A stretch of 64,000 nt of DNA from Luteimonas sp. BLCC-B24 (GCF_028550595.1 NZ_JAQQGN010000008.1:1-64000), one strand, 5' to 3'. Numbered from the stretch's first letter, positions 26,709 to 39,045 are shown. The notes: generated by a model not told the origin, from the sequence alone. Program-made: numbers and translations.

Positions 26709-26733
26709 GGCCCGCCTCCGGCGGGCCTTTTTT
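26709..26733 (+). terminator. Rho-independent terminator after the second lipoprotein
   Basis: ggcccgcc and ggcgggcc pair around tcc, followed by seven Ts. Confidence 0.9.
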
Positions 26734-26845
26734 TATGGGCGGCTGCGCTGCACTCGGGTGTGGCTGTACACGCCCTTGGCCGCCTCCGCGCTGCGCGCAT
26801 CCGACGGGTTCCGTATCCTTGCGGTTTTCACCAGGCGATCGACGG

Positions 26846-28453
26846 ATGCCCGCACTGACCTCGCAGCTCGACCCGCGCTCGGCGGATTTCATCGCCAATG
26901 CCGACTACCACCGCGCGCTCGCCGACGAACTGCAGACGCGCCTGGCGCGCGCGGCCGAAGGCGGCGGCGCACAGGCGCAGGCGAAGCACACCGCGCGCGG
27001 CAAGCTGCTCGCGCGCGACCGCATCACGGCCCTGCTCGATCCCGGCGCGCCCTTTCTCGAGATCGCGCCGCTGGCGGCCGAGGACATGTACGACGGTGCC
27101 GCGCCTGCGGCCGGTGTGATCGCGGGCATCGGCCGCGTGCAGGGCCAGGAGGTCGTGATCGTCGCCAACGATGCGACGGTCAAGGGCGGCACCTACTTCC
27201 CGATGACGGTGAAGAAGCATCTGCGCGCGCAGGAGATCGCGCGCGAGAACCGCCTGCCCTGCGTCTACCTGGTCGATTCGGGCGGCGCGTTCCTGCCGCT
27301 GCAGGACGAGGTGTTCCCGGACAAGGAGCACTTCGGCCGCATCTTCTACAACCAGGCACGGATGAGTGCCGAGAACATCCCGCAGATCGCCGTGGTCATG
27401 GGCAGCTGCACCGCCGGCGGTGCCTATGTGCCGGCGATGTGCGACGAGTCGATCATCGTCAAGGAGCAGGGCACGATCTTTCTCGGCGGCCCGCCGCTGG
27501 TGAAGGCGGCCACTGGTGAAGTGGTCGACGCCGAGGCGCTGGGCGGCGCGGACGTGCACACCAGTCTGTCGGGCGTGGCGGATCATTTCGCCGAGGACGA
27601 CCGGCACGCGCTGCAGATCGCACGCGACATCGTCGGCCACTGCAACCGGCGCAAGACCCTGACGGTGGCGCTGCGCGAACCGCGCGAGCCGCTGTATGCC
27701 GCCGACGAGCTCTACGGCATCGTGCCCAAGGACACCCGACGCCCGTTCGACATCCGGGAAGTGATCGCGCGCATTGTCGACGGCAGCGCCTTCGACGAGT
27801 TCAAGGCGCGCTACGGCAAGACCCTGGTCACCGGCTTCGCGCACATCCACGGCATGCCGGTGGGTATCGTCGCCAACAACGGCATCTTGTTTTCCGAGAG
27901 CGCGCTCAAGGGCGCGCATTTCATCGAGCTGTGCAACCAGCGCGGCATCCCGCTGGTGTTCCTGCAGAACATCACCGGCTTCATGGTCGGCCGCAAGTAC
28001 GAGAACGCCGGCATCGCCAAGGACGGGGCGAAGATGGTCACCGCGGTCGCCTGCTCCAGCGTGCCCAAGTTCACCGTCGTCATCGGCGGCAGCTTCGGCG
28101 CCGGCAACTACGCGATGTGCGGCCGGGCCTATGGCGCGCGCTTCCTGTGGATGTGGCCCAACGCCCGCATCAGCGTGATGGGCGGCGAGCAGGCCGCGAG
28201 CGTGCTGGCGACGGTCAAGCGCGACGGCATCGAAGCCAGAGGCGGCCGCTGGAGCGTGGAGGACGAGGACGCGTTCAAGGCGCCGATCCGCGACCAGTAC
28301 GAATCCCAGGGCAGCCCGTGGTACGCCACCGCCCGGCTGTGGGATGACGGCATCATCGATCCCGCCGACACGCGCCGGGTGCTCGGGCTCGGTATTGCGG
28401 CCTCCCTCAATGCGCCGATCGAGCCCGCGCGCTTCGGCGTGTTCCGCATGTAA
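26846..28453 (+). CDS. liuB: 3-Methylcrotonyl-CoA carboxylase beta subunit
   Basis: Protein of 535 residues, the normal length of MccB. Carboxyltransferase features: [48 protein letters not shown] and the C-terminal [20 protein letters not shown]. With the biotin-carrying alpha subunit (33591-35570) it carboxylates 3-methylcrotonyl-CoA to 3-methylglutaconyl-CoA in leucine degradation. The two subunits are separated here by about 5 kb of unrelated genes. Start at 26846 because the frame upstream crosses the previous terminator. Confidence 0.95.
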   Translation: MPALTSQLDPRSADFIANADYHRALADELQTRLARAAEGGGAQAQAKHTARGKLLARDRITALLDPGAPFLEIAPLAAEDMYDGAAPAAGVIAGIGRVQGQEVVIVANDATVKGGTYFPMTVKKHLRAQEIARENRLPCVYLVDSGGAFLPLQDEVFPDKEHFGRIFYNQARMSAENIPQIAVVMGSCTAGGAYVPAMCDESIIVKEQGTIFLGGPPLVKAATGEVVDAEALGGADVHTSLSGVADHFAEDDRHALQIARDIVGHCNRRKTLTVALREPREPLYAADELYGIVPKDTRRPFDIREVIARIVDGSAFDEFKARYGKTLVTGFAHIHGMPVGIVANNGILFSESALKGAHFIELCNQRGIPLVFLQNITGFMVGRKYENAGIAKDGAKMVTAVACSSVPKFTVVIGGSFGAGNYAMCGRAYGARFLWMWPNARISVMGGEQAASVLATVKRDGIEARGGRWSVEDEDAFKAPIRDQYESQGSPWYATARLWDDGIIDPADTRRVLGLGIAASLNAPIEPARFGVFRM

Positions 28454-28675
28454 CGCCGCGACGCCGGGCGACCTGCGGTGATGCCTTGCGAACACCGGGC
28501 AAGTGCTTGCCGTGTCTCGATTCCGCTGTCTCGATCACAGTCGACTGTCGTCATGCCCGTGCTAGGCTCGACCTCCGCGTCGGCGGTCTGACCGTGGCGG
28601 CGCGGATCCCCCGTTCGAGCGCCCGTTCGAGCATGTTCGAGCCGTCCACCCTGTCCAACCGAGGTAACGCGCGAC

Positions 28676-29245
28676 ATGGCCATCTTTCCGCAGTCCGGCA
28701 ACGCCAACGCCAAGACGAATTCCCCCAGCTTCGCCTCCGATCCGCCGCCGGCACCGCCCGCGCGCGAGCCCGCCCCGGCCGTCGCCGATTTCTCGCCGTC
28801 CACGCCGCCGACCGCACCGCGCCAGGCCCCGGCCGCCGCACCGGTGAGCAAGGAGTCGGTGATCGCGGCCGACCTGACCATCGAAGGCAAGATCGAGGGC
28901 TCGGGCGATGTGCGCATCGCGGGCCGCTTCAAGGGCGACGTCAACGTGCAGGGCAACCTGACCATCGAACACGGCGCCAAGCTCAACGGCGGCGTACGTG
29001 CCAAGCAGGTGCTGGTCTCGGGCGAGCTGGAAGGCAACATCGAATCCGCGTCGCTGGTCGAGCTGCGCGACTCGGCCGTGCTCACCGGTGACCTCAAGGC
29101 GGGCTCGCTGACCGTCGCCTCGGGCTCGAAGATCCGCGGGCACATCGAATGCGGCTGGGGCGAGGTCAAGGCCGCCGGTACCGGCCCGGCCCCGGGCAAC
29201 GCCAAGGACAAGGCCGCCAACGACAAGTCCAGCGACGCCGCCTGA
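28676..29245 (+). CDS. Bactofilin
   Basis: Protein of 189 residues. A Pro/Ala-rich N-terminal tail (~60 residues) precedes a bactofilin domain of repeated beta-strand units (SVIAADLTIEGKIEGSGDVRIAG, shown here only to residue register; then GNLTIEHGAKLNGGV and GDLKAGSLTVASGS). Bactofilins polymerise without nucleotide into membrane-associated filaments that organise cell shape or polar complexes. No LytM peptidase is adjacent, unlike the bacA/bacM loci of stalked or curved bacteria. The next gene starts two bases after the stop. Confidence 0.9.
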   Translation: MAIFPQSGNANAKTNSPSFASDPPPAPPAREPAPAVADFSPSTPPTAPRQAPAAAPVSKESVIAADLTIEGKIEGSGDVRIAGRFKGDVNVQGNLTIEHGAKLNGGVRAKQVLVSGELEGNIESASLVELRDSAVLTGDLKAGSLTVASGSKIRGHIECGWGEVKAAGTGPAPGNAKDKAANDKSSDAA

Positions 29246-29247
29246 CC

Positions 29248-29652
29248 GTGAGCAGCCGTCCGGGCGCGGCAGGGGCCACGCGCACCTGTCCGCATTGCAA
29301 GACCGTGATCCTGGAAAGTGCGGCACGCTGCCCGGCGTGCCAGCACTTCATCAAGCTGGGCGCGGCGCCGGGGTCGCCGATCGTGGCGCGACACGCGGTG
29401 CAGCGCGAGGCGACGACCACCGCGCTGGAAGTCGAGGGCCGCATCCGGCATCCGTCGGATGGCGGCGCCTGGGAATACTCGGTGGTGCTGACCATCCGCG
29501 ACGGCGACGGCAAGGAAATCAACCGTCAGGTCGTGGGCGTGGGCGCGCTGCTGATCGGCGACGAGCGCACGTTCAATCTGTCGGTCGAGGTGACGCCGAC
29601 CGACGACAAGCGCCGCCCCACCCGCTCACCCCTGAGCCGCGGCCGCCACTAG
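29248..29652 (+). CDS. Zinc-ribbon protein coupled to bactofilin
   Basis: Protein of 134 residues from GTG 29248, two bases after the bactofilin stop, so the genes are probably translationally coupled. An N-terminal zinc ribbon (CPHCKTVILESAARCPACQHF) is followed by a beta-rich domain (WEYSVVLTIRDGDGKEINRQ and FNLSVEVTPTDD). No enzymatic motif is visible. The close coupling suggests it works with the bactofilin filament. Confidence 0.75.
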   Translation: MSSRPGAAGATRTCPHCKTVILESAARCPACQHFIKLGAAPGSPIVARHAVQREATTTALEVEGRIRHPSDGGAWEYSVVLTIRDGDGKEINRQVVGVGALLIGDERTFNLSVEVTPTDDKRRPTRSPLSRGRH

Positions 29653-29682
29653 CCGGTCCGCGGATCACGTCCGGGACGTGCC

Positions 29683-30249
29683 ATGCCGAATCCGACCCCT
29701 TCCCCACTGCTGCCGACCGTCCTGTGTGCGCTCGCGCTGGCGACGCTGGGCGCCTGCAGTCCGACGCCGACGAGCGGCGGCGACGACGCCTCGACCGCCA
29801 CCGCTGCCGCACCCGATGCTGCAGACGTCGGTGTCCTCGACGCCGCACCCGACGACGCGGGCCCCCGCGGCCCCACGCTGGAGGCGCCGTGCGCGGACGC
29901 GGCCGCGATTCCGGACACGCCCCCGGGTCGGGCACGTCGCCAGGCCTACGCGGCACGCGAGGCACTCCGCGCCTGCATCGTGCTGCGCAGCCAGGGGGAT
30001 GGCGGGCGCCGCACCCCGGTCTACAGCGGCTACCGGCCCGACGTCCGGCTGACCCGCGACGATGCGACCGGGCCGCTGCGCTGCGCCCTGCGTTTCGACG
30101 AGGACGGCGGTGTCGAACCCGGCAGCCGGGCCGCCGCGAGCCTCGCCTGCGACAGGCCGGTCGAGATCGGATCCGACGCCCCCGGCTTCGTGCTGATCGA
30201 GGGCGGGCGCGAGGTGGGCAGCGGCACCGTCATCCTGCCACCGGGCTGA
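29683..30249 (+). CDS. Hypothetical lipoprotein
   Basis: Protein of 188 residues with a signal peptide ending in lipobox TLGAC (~Cys25). After an Ala/Asp-rich linker comes a compact region with a few cysteines (EAPCADAAAIP, LRACIVLR, PLRCALRF, SLACDRPVE), which may form disulfides. No known domain was recognised. It is convergent with the small membrane gene of the feo operon, with 18 bases between stops. Confidence 0.7.
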   Translation: MPNPTPSPLLPTVLCALALATLGACSPTPTSGGDDASTATAAAPDAADVGVLDAAPDDAGPRGPTLEAPCADAAAIPDTPPGRARRQAYAAREALRACIVLRSQGDGGRRTPVYSGYRPDVRLTRDDATGPLRCALRFDEDGGVEPGSRAAASLACDRPVEIGSDAPGFVLIEGGREVGSGTVILPPG

Positions 30250-30267
30250 AGCCCCGCGCCGGCCTCG

Positions 30268-30504
30268 TCACTTCGGGCCGCAGCGCCCGCAACTGCCGCA
30301 GCGGCCCGCCTCCGACGACGGCGGCGCGATACGGCGTCCCAGCGCACGCACCCAGGCCGGTCGCGTCCCGCGCACCAGCGGCACGGCGATACGCAGACGC
30401 AGTGCACGCGCCAGCGCCGGCGCCTGTGCGGCCAGCACCGCCCAGGCGCTCAGCAGCACGGCGACGGCGATCACCACGTACTGGAAGACGAGACCGGCGC
30501 CCAT
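30268..30504 (-). CDS. Small membrane protein of the feo operon (DUF6587-like)
   Basis: Protein of 78 residues with one N-terminal membrane helix (VFQYVVIAVAVLLSAWAVLA) and a Cys-rich end (GRCGSCGRCGPK) that could bind iron or a cluster. It starts 15 bases after feoB. Small proteins with one helix and a CxxC-type tail are common downstream of feoB in Xanthomonadaceae and are called DUF6587; they may fill the role of FeoC. Identity is from the pattern and the context. Confidence 0.7.
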   Translation of the reverse strand: MGAGLVFQYVVIAVAVLLSAWAVLAAQAPALARALRLRIAVPLVRGTRPAWVRALGRRIAPPSSEAGRCGSCGRCGPK

Positions 30505-30519
30505 GTGCGATCGCCGCCT

Positions 30520-32379
30520 TCAGCCCGCGCCGAGCGCGACCGCGAGCTGGTAGGTCACCAGCGAGGCCAGATACGCCAGCGCGAATAGGTAGCCGGCGTT
30601 GAGCGCCATCACTCGCCATGAGCCCGTCTCGCGACGGATCGTCGCCCAGGTCGACAGACACTGCGGCGCATAGACGAACCACACCAGCAGCGACAGCCCG
30701 GTGGCGAGCGACCAGCCGTCGGTGATGATCGGCGTGAGCGCCTCGGCCGCGGCCGCGTCGTCGGCGGCCGACAGCGCGTAGACCGTCGCCAGCGAGGCCA
30801 CCGCGACCTCGCGCGCCGCGAGACCGGGGATCAGCGCGATGCAGATCTGCCAGTTGAAGCCCAGTGGTGCGAACACCACCGCCAGCGCGTGCCCGATGCG
30901 ACCGCCGAAGCTGTACTCGATCGCCGCGCCGGTGGCATCGGCCGGGGGCGCCGGGAACGACAGCAGGAACCACAGCAGCACGGTCAGCGCGAGGATGATG
31001 CCGCCTACGCGCTTGAGGAAGATCATCGCGCGCTCCTTGAGGCCGATCGCGAGATCGCGCAGATGCGGCATCCGGTACGACGGCAGTTCGAGCAGCAACG
31101 CGTGTTCGCCGGTATCGCGGCGCCAGCGTTTCATGGTGTAGGACACCGCGAGCGCGCTCAGGATGCCGGCCACGTACAGCGCGAACAGCACCAGGCCCTG
31201 CAGATTGAACAGTCCGGCGACCTGCCGCTGCGGGATGAAGGCGCCGATCAGCAGCGCATACACCGGCAGCCGCGCCGAGCAGGTCATCAGCGGCGCGACC
31301 ATGATCGTCGCCAGGCGGTCGCGCGGATCCTGGATCGACCGGGTGGCCATGATCCCGGGAATCGCGCAGGCGAAGCTCGACAGCAGCGGAATGAACGACC
31401 GCCCCGACAGGCCCGCCCCCTTCATCATCCGGTCGAGGAGGAACGCCGCGCGCGGCAGATATCCCGATTCCTCGAGCGCGAGGATGAAGAGGAACAGGAT
31501 CAGGATCTGCGGCAGGAACACGACCACCCCGCCGAGGCCGGCGACGATGCCGTCGGCCAGCAGGCTGGTCAGCGGCCCTTCCGGAAACGTGGCATTCACC
31601 CGGTCGCCGAGCGCCGACGTTCCCGCATCGATCAGGTCCATCAGCGGCGCGGCCCAGGCGTAGACGGCCTGGAACACCAGGAACATCACCACGGCCAGCG
31701 CCAGCAGGCCGAACACCGGATGCAGCAGCCAGCGATCGAGCGCATCGTCGATGCGCGCAGTGCGGCGCGGCATGGTGACCGTGGCGGCGATCAGGGCCCG
31801 GGTTTCGTCGTGGAGATCGCGCGCGCCGTCCTGCGCGGCGGCGTCGGGCGCGCGCGGATGCGCCAGCACGTCCGCGAGCCGCGCCTGCAGGGCCTGCGCC
31901 CCGTCGCGGCGGATCGCCACGGTTTCCACCACCGGCACGCCGAGGCGTGCTTCGAGCGCGGCGCGGTCGATGACGATGCCACGCCGCGCCGCCGCGTCGG
32001 CCATGTTCAGTGCCACCACCATCGGCCGGCCCAGGCTGCGCAGTTCCAGCACGAAACGCAGGTGCAGGCGCAGGTTGGTCGCGTCGACCACGCAGACCAG
32101 GACGTCCGGCGCAGGCTCGCCGGGATAGAAGCCCCGGCACAGGTCGCGGGTGATCTGCTCGTCCAGACTCGCCGGCTGCAGGCTGTAGGCGCCCGGCAGA
32201 TCCAGCAGCGCCCAGGTCTCGCCCGACGGCCCACGCATCCGGCCTTCCTTGCGCTCGACAGTGACTCCGGCGTAGTTGGCCACCTTCTGCCGGCTGCCGG
32301 TGAGCAGGTTGAACAGCGCGGTCTTGCCGGCGTTGGGACTGCCGACCAGGGCCATCCGCGGCAGCGTCGCCGTGCTCAT
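30520..32379 (-). CDS. feoB: Ferrous iron transporter FeoB
   Basis: Protein of 619 residues. The N-terminal G domain has P-loop GSPNAGKTALFN, switch GVTVERKEG, DLPGAYSL and NMAD. The membrane part has the two gate motifs (LPRAAFLLDRMMKGAGLSGR and IPLLSSFACAIPGIMATRS) and about eight helices. FeoB moves Fe(II) across the inner membrane. It is shorter than E. coli FeoB (773), as in many relatives. Its start overlaps the feoA stop by four bases (ATGA), showing coupled translation. Confidence 0.96.
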   Translation of the reverse strand: MSTATLPRMALVGSPNAGKTALFNLLTGSRQKVANYAGVTVERKEGRMRGPSGETWALLDLPGAYSLQPASLDEQITRDLCRGFYPGEPAPDVLVCVVDATNLRLHLRFVLELRSLGRPMVVALNMADAAARRGIVIDRAALEARLGVPVVETVAIRRDGAQALQARLADVLAHPRAPDAAAQDGARDLHDETRALIAATVTMPRRTARIDDALDRWLLHPVFGLLALAVVMFLVFQAVYAWAAPLMDLIDAGTSALGDRVNATFPEGPLTSLLADGIVAGLGGVVVFLPQILILFLFILALEESGYLPRAAFLLDRMMKGAGLSGRSFIPLLSSFACAIPGIMATRSIQDPRDRLATIMVAPLMTCSARLPVYALLIGAFIPQRQVAGLFNLQGLVLFALYVAGILSALAVSYTMKRWRRDTGEHALLLELPSYRMPHLRDLAIGLKERAMIFLKRVGGIILALTVLLWFLLSFPAPPADATGAAIEYSFGGRIGHALAVVFAPLGFNWQICIALIPGLAAREVAVASLATVYALSAADDAAAAEALTPIITDGWSLATGLSLLVWFVYAPQCLSTWATIRRETGSWRVMALNAGYLFALAYLASLVTYQLAVALGAG

Positions 32380-32621
32380 GCGCCGGCGACCTCGCGGAGG
32401 CGGACGCGGGCCGCCTCGCTGCGGCGCAGCGCGAACCGGGTGAAGCCCACCTGCACCAGCAGCGGATCGCCACCGAACGGCGCGGCGGCGACGATCTCGA
32501 CCGGTTCGCCCGGCACGAACCCCAGCTCCCGCAGCCGCCGGGCGATGGGATCGTGTGCGCGCAGATCCTCCACGGCTTCGACCTCGGCGGACGTGCGGCG
32601 CGGCAACTGGGAGAGGTTCAC
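32376..32621 (-). CDS. feoA: Ferrous iron transport protein FeoA
   Basis: Protein of 81 residues from GTG 32621 (VNLSQLPRRTSAEVE). It has the FeoA SH3-like pattern: ARRLRELGFVPGEPVEIVAAAPFGGDPLLV and a final basic FALRRSEA strand. It supports FeoB at the cytosolic face. The frame continues far upstream, but that part is antisense to the hydratase gene and not real. A Fur-box-like site lies 17 bases before the start. Confidence 0.9.
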   Translation of the reverse strand: MNLSQLPRRTSAEVEAVEDLRAHDPIARRLRELGFVPGEPVEIVAAAPFGGDPLLVQVGFTRFALRRSEAARVRLREVAGA

Positions 32622-32637
32622 GGGGTCGGCCAGATCG

Positions 32638-32652
32638 GAATGGTTCTCAATT
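32638..32652 (-). promoter_or_regulatory. Fur-box-like site upstream of feoA
   Basis: On the minus strand ATTGAGAACCATTC matches 11 of 14 positions of the Fur consensus core AATGAGAATCATTA. Iron repression by Fur is the usual control of feoAB, so the site fits, although only one box is clear. Confidence 0.5.
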
Positions 32653-32692
32653 CTAGCGCCGCCATCGCACTGCGGCATGGCCGCTTCGGGCG

Positions 32693-32706
32693 AATCGTTA
32701 TGATTC
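32693..32706. promoter_or_regulatory. Inverted repeat before liuC
   Basis: aatc and gatt, within gaatcgttatgattc, form a short inverted repeat overlapping the likely promoter of the hydratase gene. It could be a regulator site or a second, weaker Fur-type box for the divergent feo operon. Confidence 0.3.
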
Positions 32707-32732
32707 CCGACTGTTTTCAGTGCGACCCCGTC

Positions 32733-33518
32733 ATGTCCGATGTCCTCACCCTCGAACGCCGCGCCGCGGTGGCCCGCCTGCGCCTCGACCGGCCCGACCT
32801 GCACAATGCCTTCGATGCCGGTCTGATCGCGCAGCTCACGACCGCGCTCGACACGCTCGGGCGCGATCCCGAGGTGCGCGTGGTGGTGCTCGAAGGCAGC
32901 GGCCGTTCGTTTTCCGCCGGCGCGGACCTCAACTGGATGCGGGGCATGGCCAGCGCCGGAGAGGACGCCAACCGCGAGGACGCGCTGGCCCTCGCCCGCC
33001 TGATGCGCACCCTGGACGAACTGCCCAAGCCGACCATCGCCCGCGTGCACGGCGCGGCATTCGGCGGCGGCGTGGGCCTGGTGGCGTGCTGCGACATCGC
33101 GATCGGCGTGCCGCAGGCGACGTTCGGCCTTACCGAAAGCCGGCTCGGTCTGCTGCCCGCGGTGATTTCGCCCTATGTGATCGCCGCCATCGGCCCACGC
33201 CAGGCGCGGCGCTGGTTCGCCACCGCCGAGGTCTTCGACGCCGCGGAGGCGCTGCGTATCGGCCTGCTGCACGCGGTGGTCGACGCCGCGCAGCTCGATG
33301 CGGAAATCGACCGGCAGATCGCGCTGTTGCGCAAGGCCGGCCCCGTCGCCGCGGCCGGCGCCAAACGGCTGGTGCGCACCGTCACCGCCGCCGCCGACCG
33401 TGACCGGCTGGATCACGACAACGCCGCATTGATCGCGGCGCTGCGGGTCTCGCCCGAGGGCCAGGAAGGCCTCGGCGCGTTTCTCGACAAGCGTGCGCCC
33501 GCGTGGGTGGCACCGTGA
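32733..33518 (+). CDS. liuC: Methylglutaconyl-CoA hydratase
   Basis: Protein of 261 residues. Crotonase-fold features: GRSFSAGADLNWMRGM (oxyanion hole), HGAAFGGGVGLVACCDIAIG, and TESRLGLLPAVISPYV, where Glu is catalytic and ISPYV is typical of methylglutaconyl-CoA hydratases. It hydrates 3-methylglutaconyl-CoA to HMG-CoA. It lies between the feo genes and the MccA gene, 72 bases before the latter. Start at 32733 by alignment with the family; an in-frame ATG at 32700 adds 11 residues. Confidence 0.92.
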   Translation: MSDVLTLERRAAVARLRLDRPDLHNAFDAGLIAQLTTALDTLGRDPEVRVVVLEGSGRSFSAGADLNWMRGMASAGEDANREDALALARLMRTLDELPKPTIARVHGAAFGGGVGLVACCDIAIGVPQATFGLTESRLGLLPAVISPYVIAAIGPRQARRWFATAEVFDAAEALRIGLLHAVVDAAQLDAEIDRQIALLRKAGPVAAAGAKRLVRTVTAAADRDRLDHDNAALIAALRVSPEGQEGLGAFLDKRAPAWVAP

Positions 33519-33590
33519 TCCGCGCGGCCTGATCGCCCTTCCCTGCCCGGCGTCTGCGGTCCGACCGCGCGCCCCCGACCGGATGTCCCG

Positions 33591-35566
<1,976 letters not shown>

Positions 35567-35570
<4 letters not shown>

Positions 35571-36472
35571 GCGCGCTGCCGGCGGACGTGCGCATCGTCG
35601 AGGTCGGTCCGCGCGACGGGCTGCAGAACGAGGCCGCGATCGTGCCGGCCGCGACCAAGATCGAGCTGATCGACCGGCTCTCGGCCACCGGCCTGCGCAC
35701 GATCGAGGCCACCAGCTTCGTCAGCCCGAAGTGGGTGCCGCAGCTCGCCGATGCCGCCGAGGTCTATGCCGGCATCAGCCGGAAGGCCGGCATCGCCTAT
35801 CCGGTGCTGGTGCCCAACGCCACCGGATACCACCGCGCGCGCGCGGTCGGCGTCGAGGAGATCGCGGTGTTCACCGCGGCGTCCGAGGCGTTCAACCGCA
35901 CCAACATCAACGCCGGCATCGACGAATCGCTGCAACGCTTCGCCCCGGTACTGGCGCGCGCGCAGGCCGACGGCGTGCGCGTGCGCGGCTATGTGTCGAC
36001 CGTGCTCGGCTGCCCCTACCAGGGCGAGGTGCCGCTGGCCGATGTGGTGCGCGTTGCGCGTTCCCTCCACGACATGGGCTGCTACGAGATCTCGCTCGGG
36101 GACACCATCGGCGTGGGCACGCCCGGCAAGGCGCGCGCGATGCTGCGCGCGGTCGCCTCGGAAGTGCCGCTGGCCGCGCTGGCCGTGCACTTCCACGACA
36201 CCTACGGCCAGGCGCTGGCGAATCTGCTCGCCTGCCTGGAAGACGGTGTGGCGGTGGTCGATGCCTCGGTGTCCGGCGCCGGCGGCTGCCCCTATGCCAA
36301 GGGCGCCAGCGGCAACGTCGCCACCGAGGACGTGGTGTATATGCTGCAGGGCCTGGGCGTGCACACCGGCGTGGACCTCGATCTGCTCGCCGACACCGGC
36401 CGCTGGCTTGCCGCGCGCCTGGGACGCAGCACCCACAGCAAGGTCGGAGAGGCATTGGCCGCACGGGAATGA
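35567..36472 (+). CDS. liuE: Hydroxymethylglutaryl-CoA lyase
   Basis: Protein of 301 residues. Family motifs: [51 protein letters not shown] and the active-site Cys loop [19 protein letters not shown]. It cleaves HMG-CoA to acetyl-CoA and acetoacetate, the last step of leucine degradation. Coupled by ATGA overlaps both to the MccA gene upstream and to the PAS-GGDEF-EAL gene downstream. Confidence 0.96.
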
Positions 36473-39045
36473 CGCAGGCGACGGGCATGGAGGACGCCAC
36501 GCGCCCGGATCGTCCGGACGATGAGCCGCCATTGCCCGACGCGCTGGCCAGCGCGGCCGACGATCCCACCCTGCCCGCCTCCATGCGCGCGCTGCTGCGC
36601 CGCGCGCGCGAGGCGCTGCTCGCCGCACGCGCGGACGCGGACGCCGCGCACCTGCGCTACCACGCGCTGTTCGATGCGGTGCCCGATCCGGTCAGCATCC
36701 TCGATGCCCAGGGCATCGTGCTCGACCTCAACCGCGCCGGGCTGCTCGCCTACCGGCGTCCGCGCGAGGCGATCGTCGGGCAGCCCATCGAGGTGTTGAA
36801 CCCCGATCTGCCGCGCGACCATCTGGCGCCGGTCTGGGACGCGGTGCATCGCGGTCGCACCTACGTCATCGAAGTGACCAACATGCGCGGCGACGGTTCG
36901 CGCTTCCCGGTCGAGGTGCATTCCGCCGGTTTCGAACACGAGGGCCGGCCGTGTCTCGTGGCCGTGGCCCGCGACCTGAGCGAGCGCCGCGAGGCCGAGG
37001 TGCGCTACCGCGAGCTGATGGACGTGATGGACCGCGGCATCGCGATCCACGACACCGCGGGCCGCTTCGTCTACGGCAACCCCGCCGCGCTCCGCCTGCT
37101 GGGCATCCGCCAGGGCACGTCGCTCGGCGACACCGCGAACCTCGGCGACTGGATTCCGCTGGCCCCCGACGGCGGGGAGATGCCCTGGGATGCGCTGCCC
37201 CCGGTGCGCGCACTGCGCGAGGGCCGTGTGGTCGAGAGCACGCTGGTCGGCCTGTACCACCGGATGCGCCGCCAGCTGTACTGGTTGATGGTCACCGCGG
37301 TCCCCCAGTACCCGCCCGGCGGTGACCGGCCGCACCAGGTGCTGTCGTTGTTCAGCGACGTCACCACGCTCAAGCGCGACAGCGCGATGTTCGACCGGGT
37401 GCAGGCGCTCGCCCACATCGGCGGCTGGGAGCTCGACTGCAGCAACGACCGCCTGCACCTGACCGCGGAAGCGGCGCGGATTCTCGACGTCGATGCGCCA
37501 CCGGCCACGATGGAGGCCCTGATCGCGATGCTGCTGCCCGGCGACCAGTCCCGTCTGCGCGACGCCCTGGGCGCGGCGATGCTCGAGGCCTCGGGCTTCG
37601 ATCTCGAACTGCAGGGGCTGCGCCGCGACGGCCAGCGGTTCTGGGTGCGCGCGATCGGTGGGCCGCGCCACGGCGATCCGGCGACCTCGAGCCTGACCGG
37701 CACCCTGCAGGACATCGCGCGCAGCAAGCGCGACGAAGAGATCCTGCGCCTGCAGGCGCGTACCGATCCCCTGACCGGCCTGCTCAACCGCGATGCGATT
37801 CTCGGCGAACTCGACGCGCGCATGGGCGGCGGCGGGCGCGGCGAGGTCGCGGTGCTCTACATCGACCTCGACCGGTTCAAGTTCGTCAACGATGCCCTGG
37901 GCCACAACGCCGGCGACGAGCTGCTCGTCGCCGCCGCGCATCGCATCCGCCGCGCGGTCGGCGATGCCGGCAGCATCGCGCGCTTCGGCGGCGACGAGTT
38001 TCTGGTGGTCTGCGAGGCAGGGCCCGCGGCCAGCCATGCCGAACGCGTCGCCAACGCCATCCTCGACGGCTTCGGCGACGGCTTCCGCTTCGACAGCGAC
38101 GAATTCTCGATCACCGCGAGCATCGGCATCGCGCGCGCGCCCGAGGACGGCGATCGCCCGCAGACGCTGATCCAGAACGCCGACGCCGCGATGTACGAGA
38201 GCAAGCGCCGGATCCGCAACGGCTGGCAGCGCTTCACGCCGGCGCTGGCGCAGAGCCAGCAGGATCGCCTGCGCGTGGAGACCCACCTGCGCCGGGCGAT
38301 CGACAACGACGAGTTCCATCTCGTCTACCAGCCCCAGGTGGAGCTGCGTCACGGGCGCATCGTCGCGGCCGAGGCGCTGATCCGCTGGCGCAACCGGCAG
38401 CTGGGCGAGATGCGCCCGGACCATTTCATCGACCATGCCGAAAGCACCGGCGACATCGTGCGCATCGGCGCCTGGGTGATGCGCGAGGCCTGCCGCCAGT
38501 CGGCGGCCTGGCGCGATGCCGGGCTGGGCGTCGTGCGTGTGGCGGTGAACGTCTCGTTCCGCCAGCTGGTGGGCGACGATCTGGCCGCCCAGGTGGGCGC
38601 CGTGCTCGCCGAGTTCGACCTGCCCGGCAGTGCGCTGGAGCTGGAGTTCACCGAACGCGTGCTGATCGAGGACGCGCCGGACACGCTGCGAACGTTCGCC
38701 GCGCTGCGGGCGATGGGCGTGCTGCTGACGATCGACGATTTCGGCGAGGGCTACAGCGCGCTCAACTACCTGCGCCGGCTGCCGATCCACGGGCTCAAGC
38801 TGAGCCAGCTGTTCGTCGCGGGTGTGCCGGACGACCGCTCCGACGTCGCGGTGTGCCAGGCGGTGGCCGGCATCGCCCGGGGGCTCGGCCTCGGCCTGGT
38901 GGCCGAGGGCGTGGAGTCGGAGGCGCAGCGCCGCTTCCTGATCGAACTCGGCGTGCCGGTGGGCCAGGGCTTTCTGTTCGCGCCGGGCATGTCGGCCGAC
39001 GAGTTCGCACGCCGGATACGCGACACCGGCGGCGTGCTCGGCTGA
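36469..39045 (+). CDS. PAS-PAS-PAS-GGDEF-EAL c-di-GMP protein coupled to HMG-CoA lyase
   Basis: Protein of 858 residues whose start overlaps the lyase stop (ATGA). About three PAS-like modules fill residues 60-420, with no membrane segment, so it is a cytosolic sensor. The cyclase domain keeps RFGGDEF (~506) and appears to lack an RxxD inhibitory site. The EAL domain keeps AEALIRW (~634), [27 protein letters not shown] and VAEGVES, but the usual KxD pair reads KLS (Ser ~779), which may weaken metal binding. It may synthesise or degrade c-di-GMP. Its position suggests control by leucine-derived metabolites or simple co-expression. Confidence 0.92.
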   Translation: MTQATGMEDATRPDRPDDEPPLPDALASAADDPTLPASMRALLRRAREALLAARADADAAHLRYHALFDAVPDPVSILDAQGIVLDLNRAGLLAYRRPREAIVGQPIEVLNPDLPRDHLAPVWDAVHRGRTYVIEVTNMRGDGSRFPVEVHSAGFEHEGRPCLVAVARDLSERREAEVRYRELMDVMDRGIAIHDTAGRFVYGNPAALRLLGIRQGTSLGDTANLGDWIPLAPDGGEMPWDALPPVRALREGRVVESTLVGLYHRMRRQLYWLMVTAVPQYPPGGDRPHQVLSLFSDVTTLKRDSAMFDRVQALAHIGGWELDCSNDRLHLTAEAARILDVDAPPATMEALIAMLLPGDQSRLRDALGAAMLEASGFDLELQGLRRDGQRFWVRAIGGPRHGDPATSSLTGTLQDIARSKRDEEILRLQARTDPLTGLLNRDAILGELDARMGGGGRGEVAVLYIDLDRFKFVNDALGHNAGDELLVAAAHRIRRAVGDAGSIARFGGDEFLVVCEAGPAASHAERVANAILDGFGDGFRFDSDEFSITASIGIARAPEDGDRPQTLIQNADAAMYESKRRIRNGWQRFTPALAQSQQDRLRVETHLRRAIDNDEFHLVYQPQVELRHGRIVAAEALIRWRNRQLGEMRPDHFIDHAESTGDIVRIGAWVMREACRQSAAWRDAGLGVVRVAVNVSFRQLVGDDLAAQVGAVLAEFDLPGSALELEFTERVLIEDAPDTLRTFAALRAMGVLLTIDDFGEGYSALNYLRRLPIHGLKLSQLFVAGVPDDRSDVAVCQAVAGIARGLGLGLVAEGVESEAQRRFLIELGVPVGQGFLFAPGMSADEFARRIRDTGGVLG

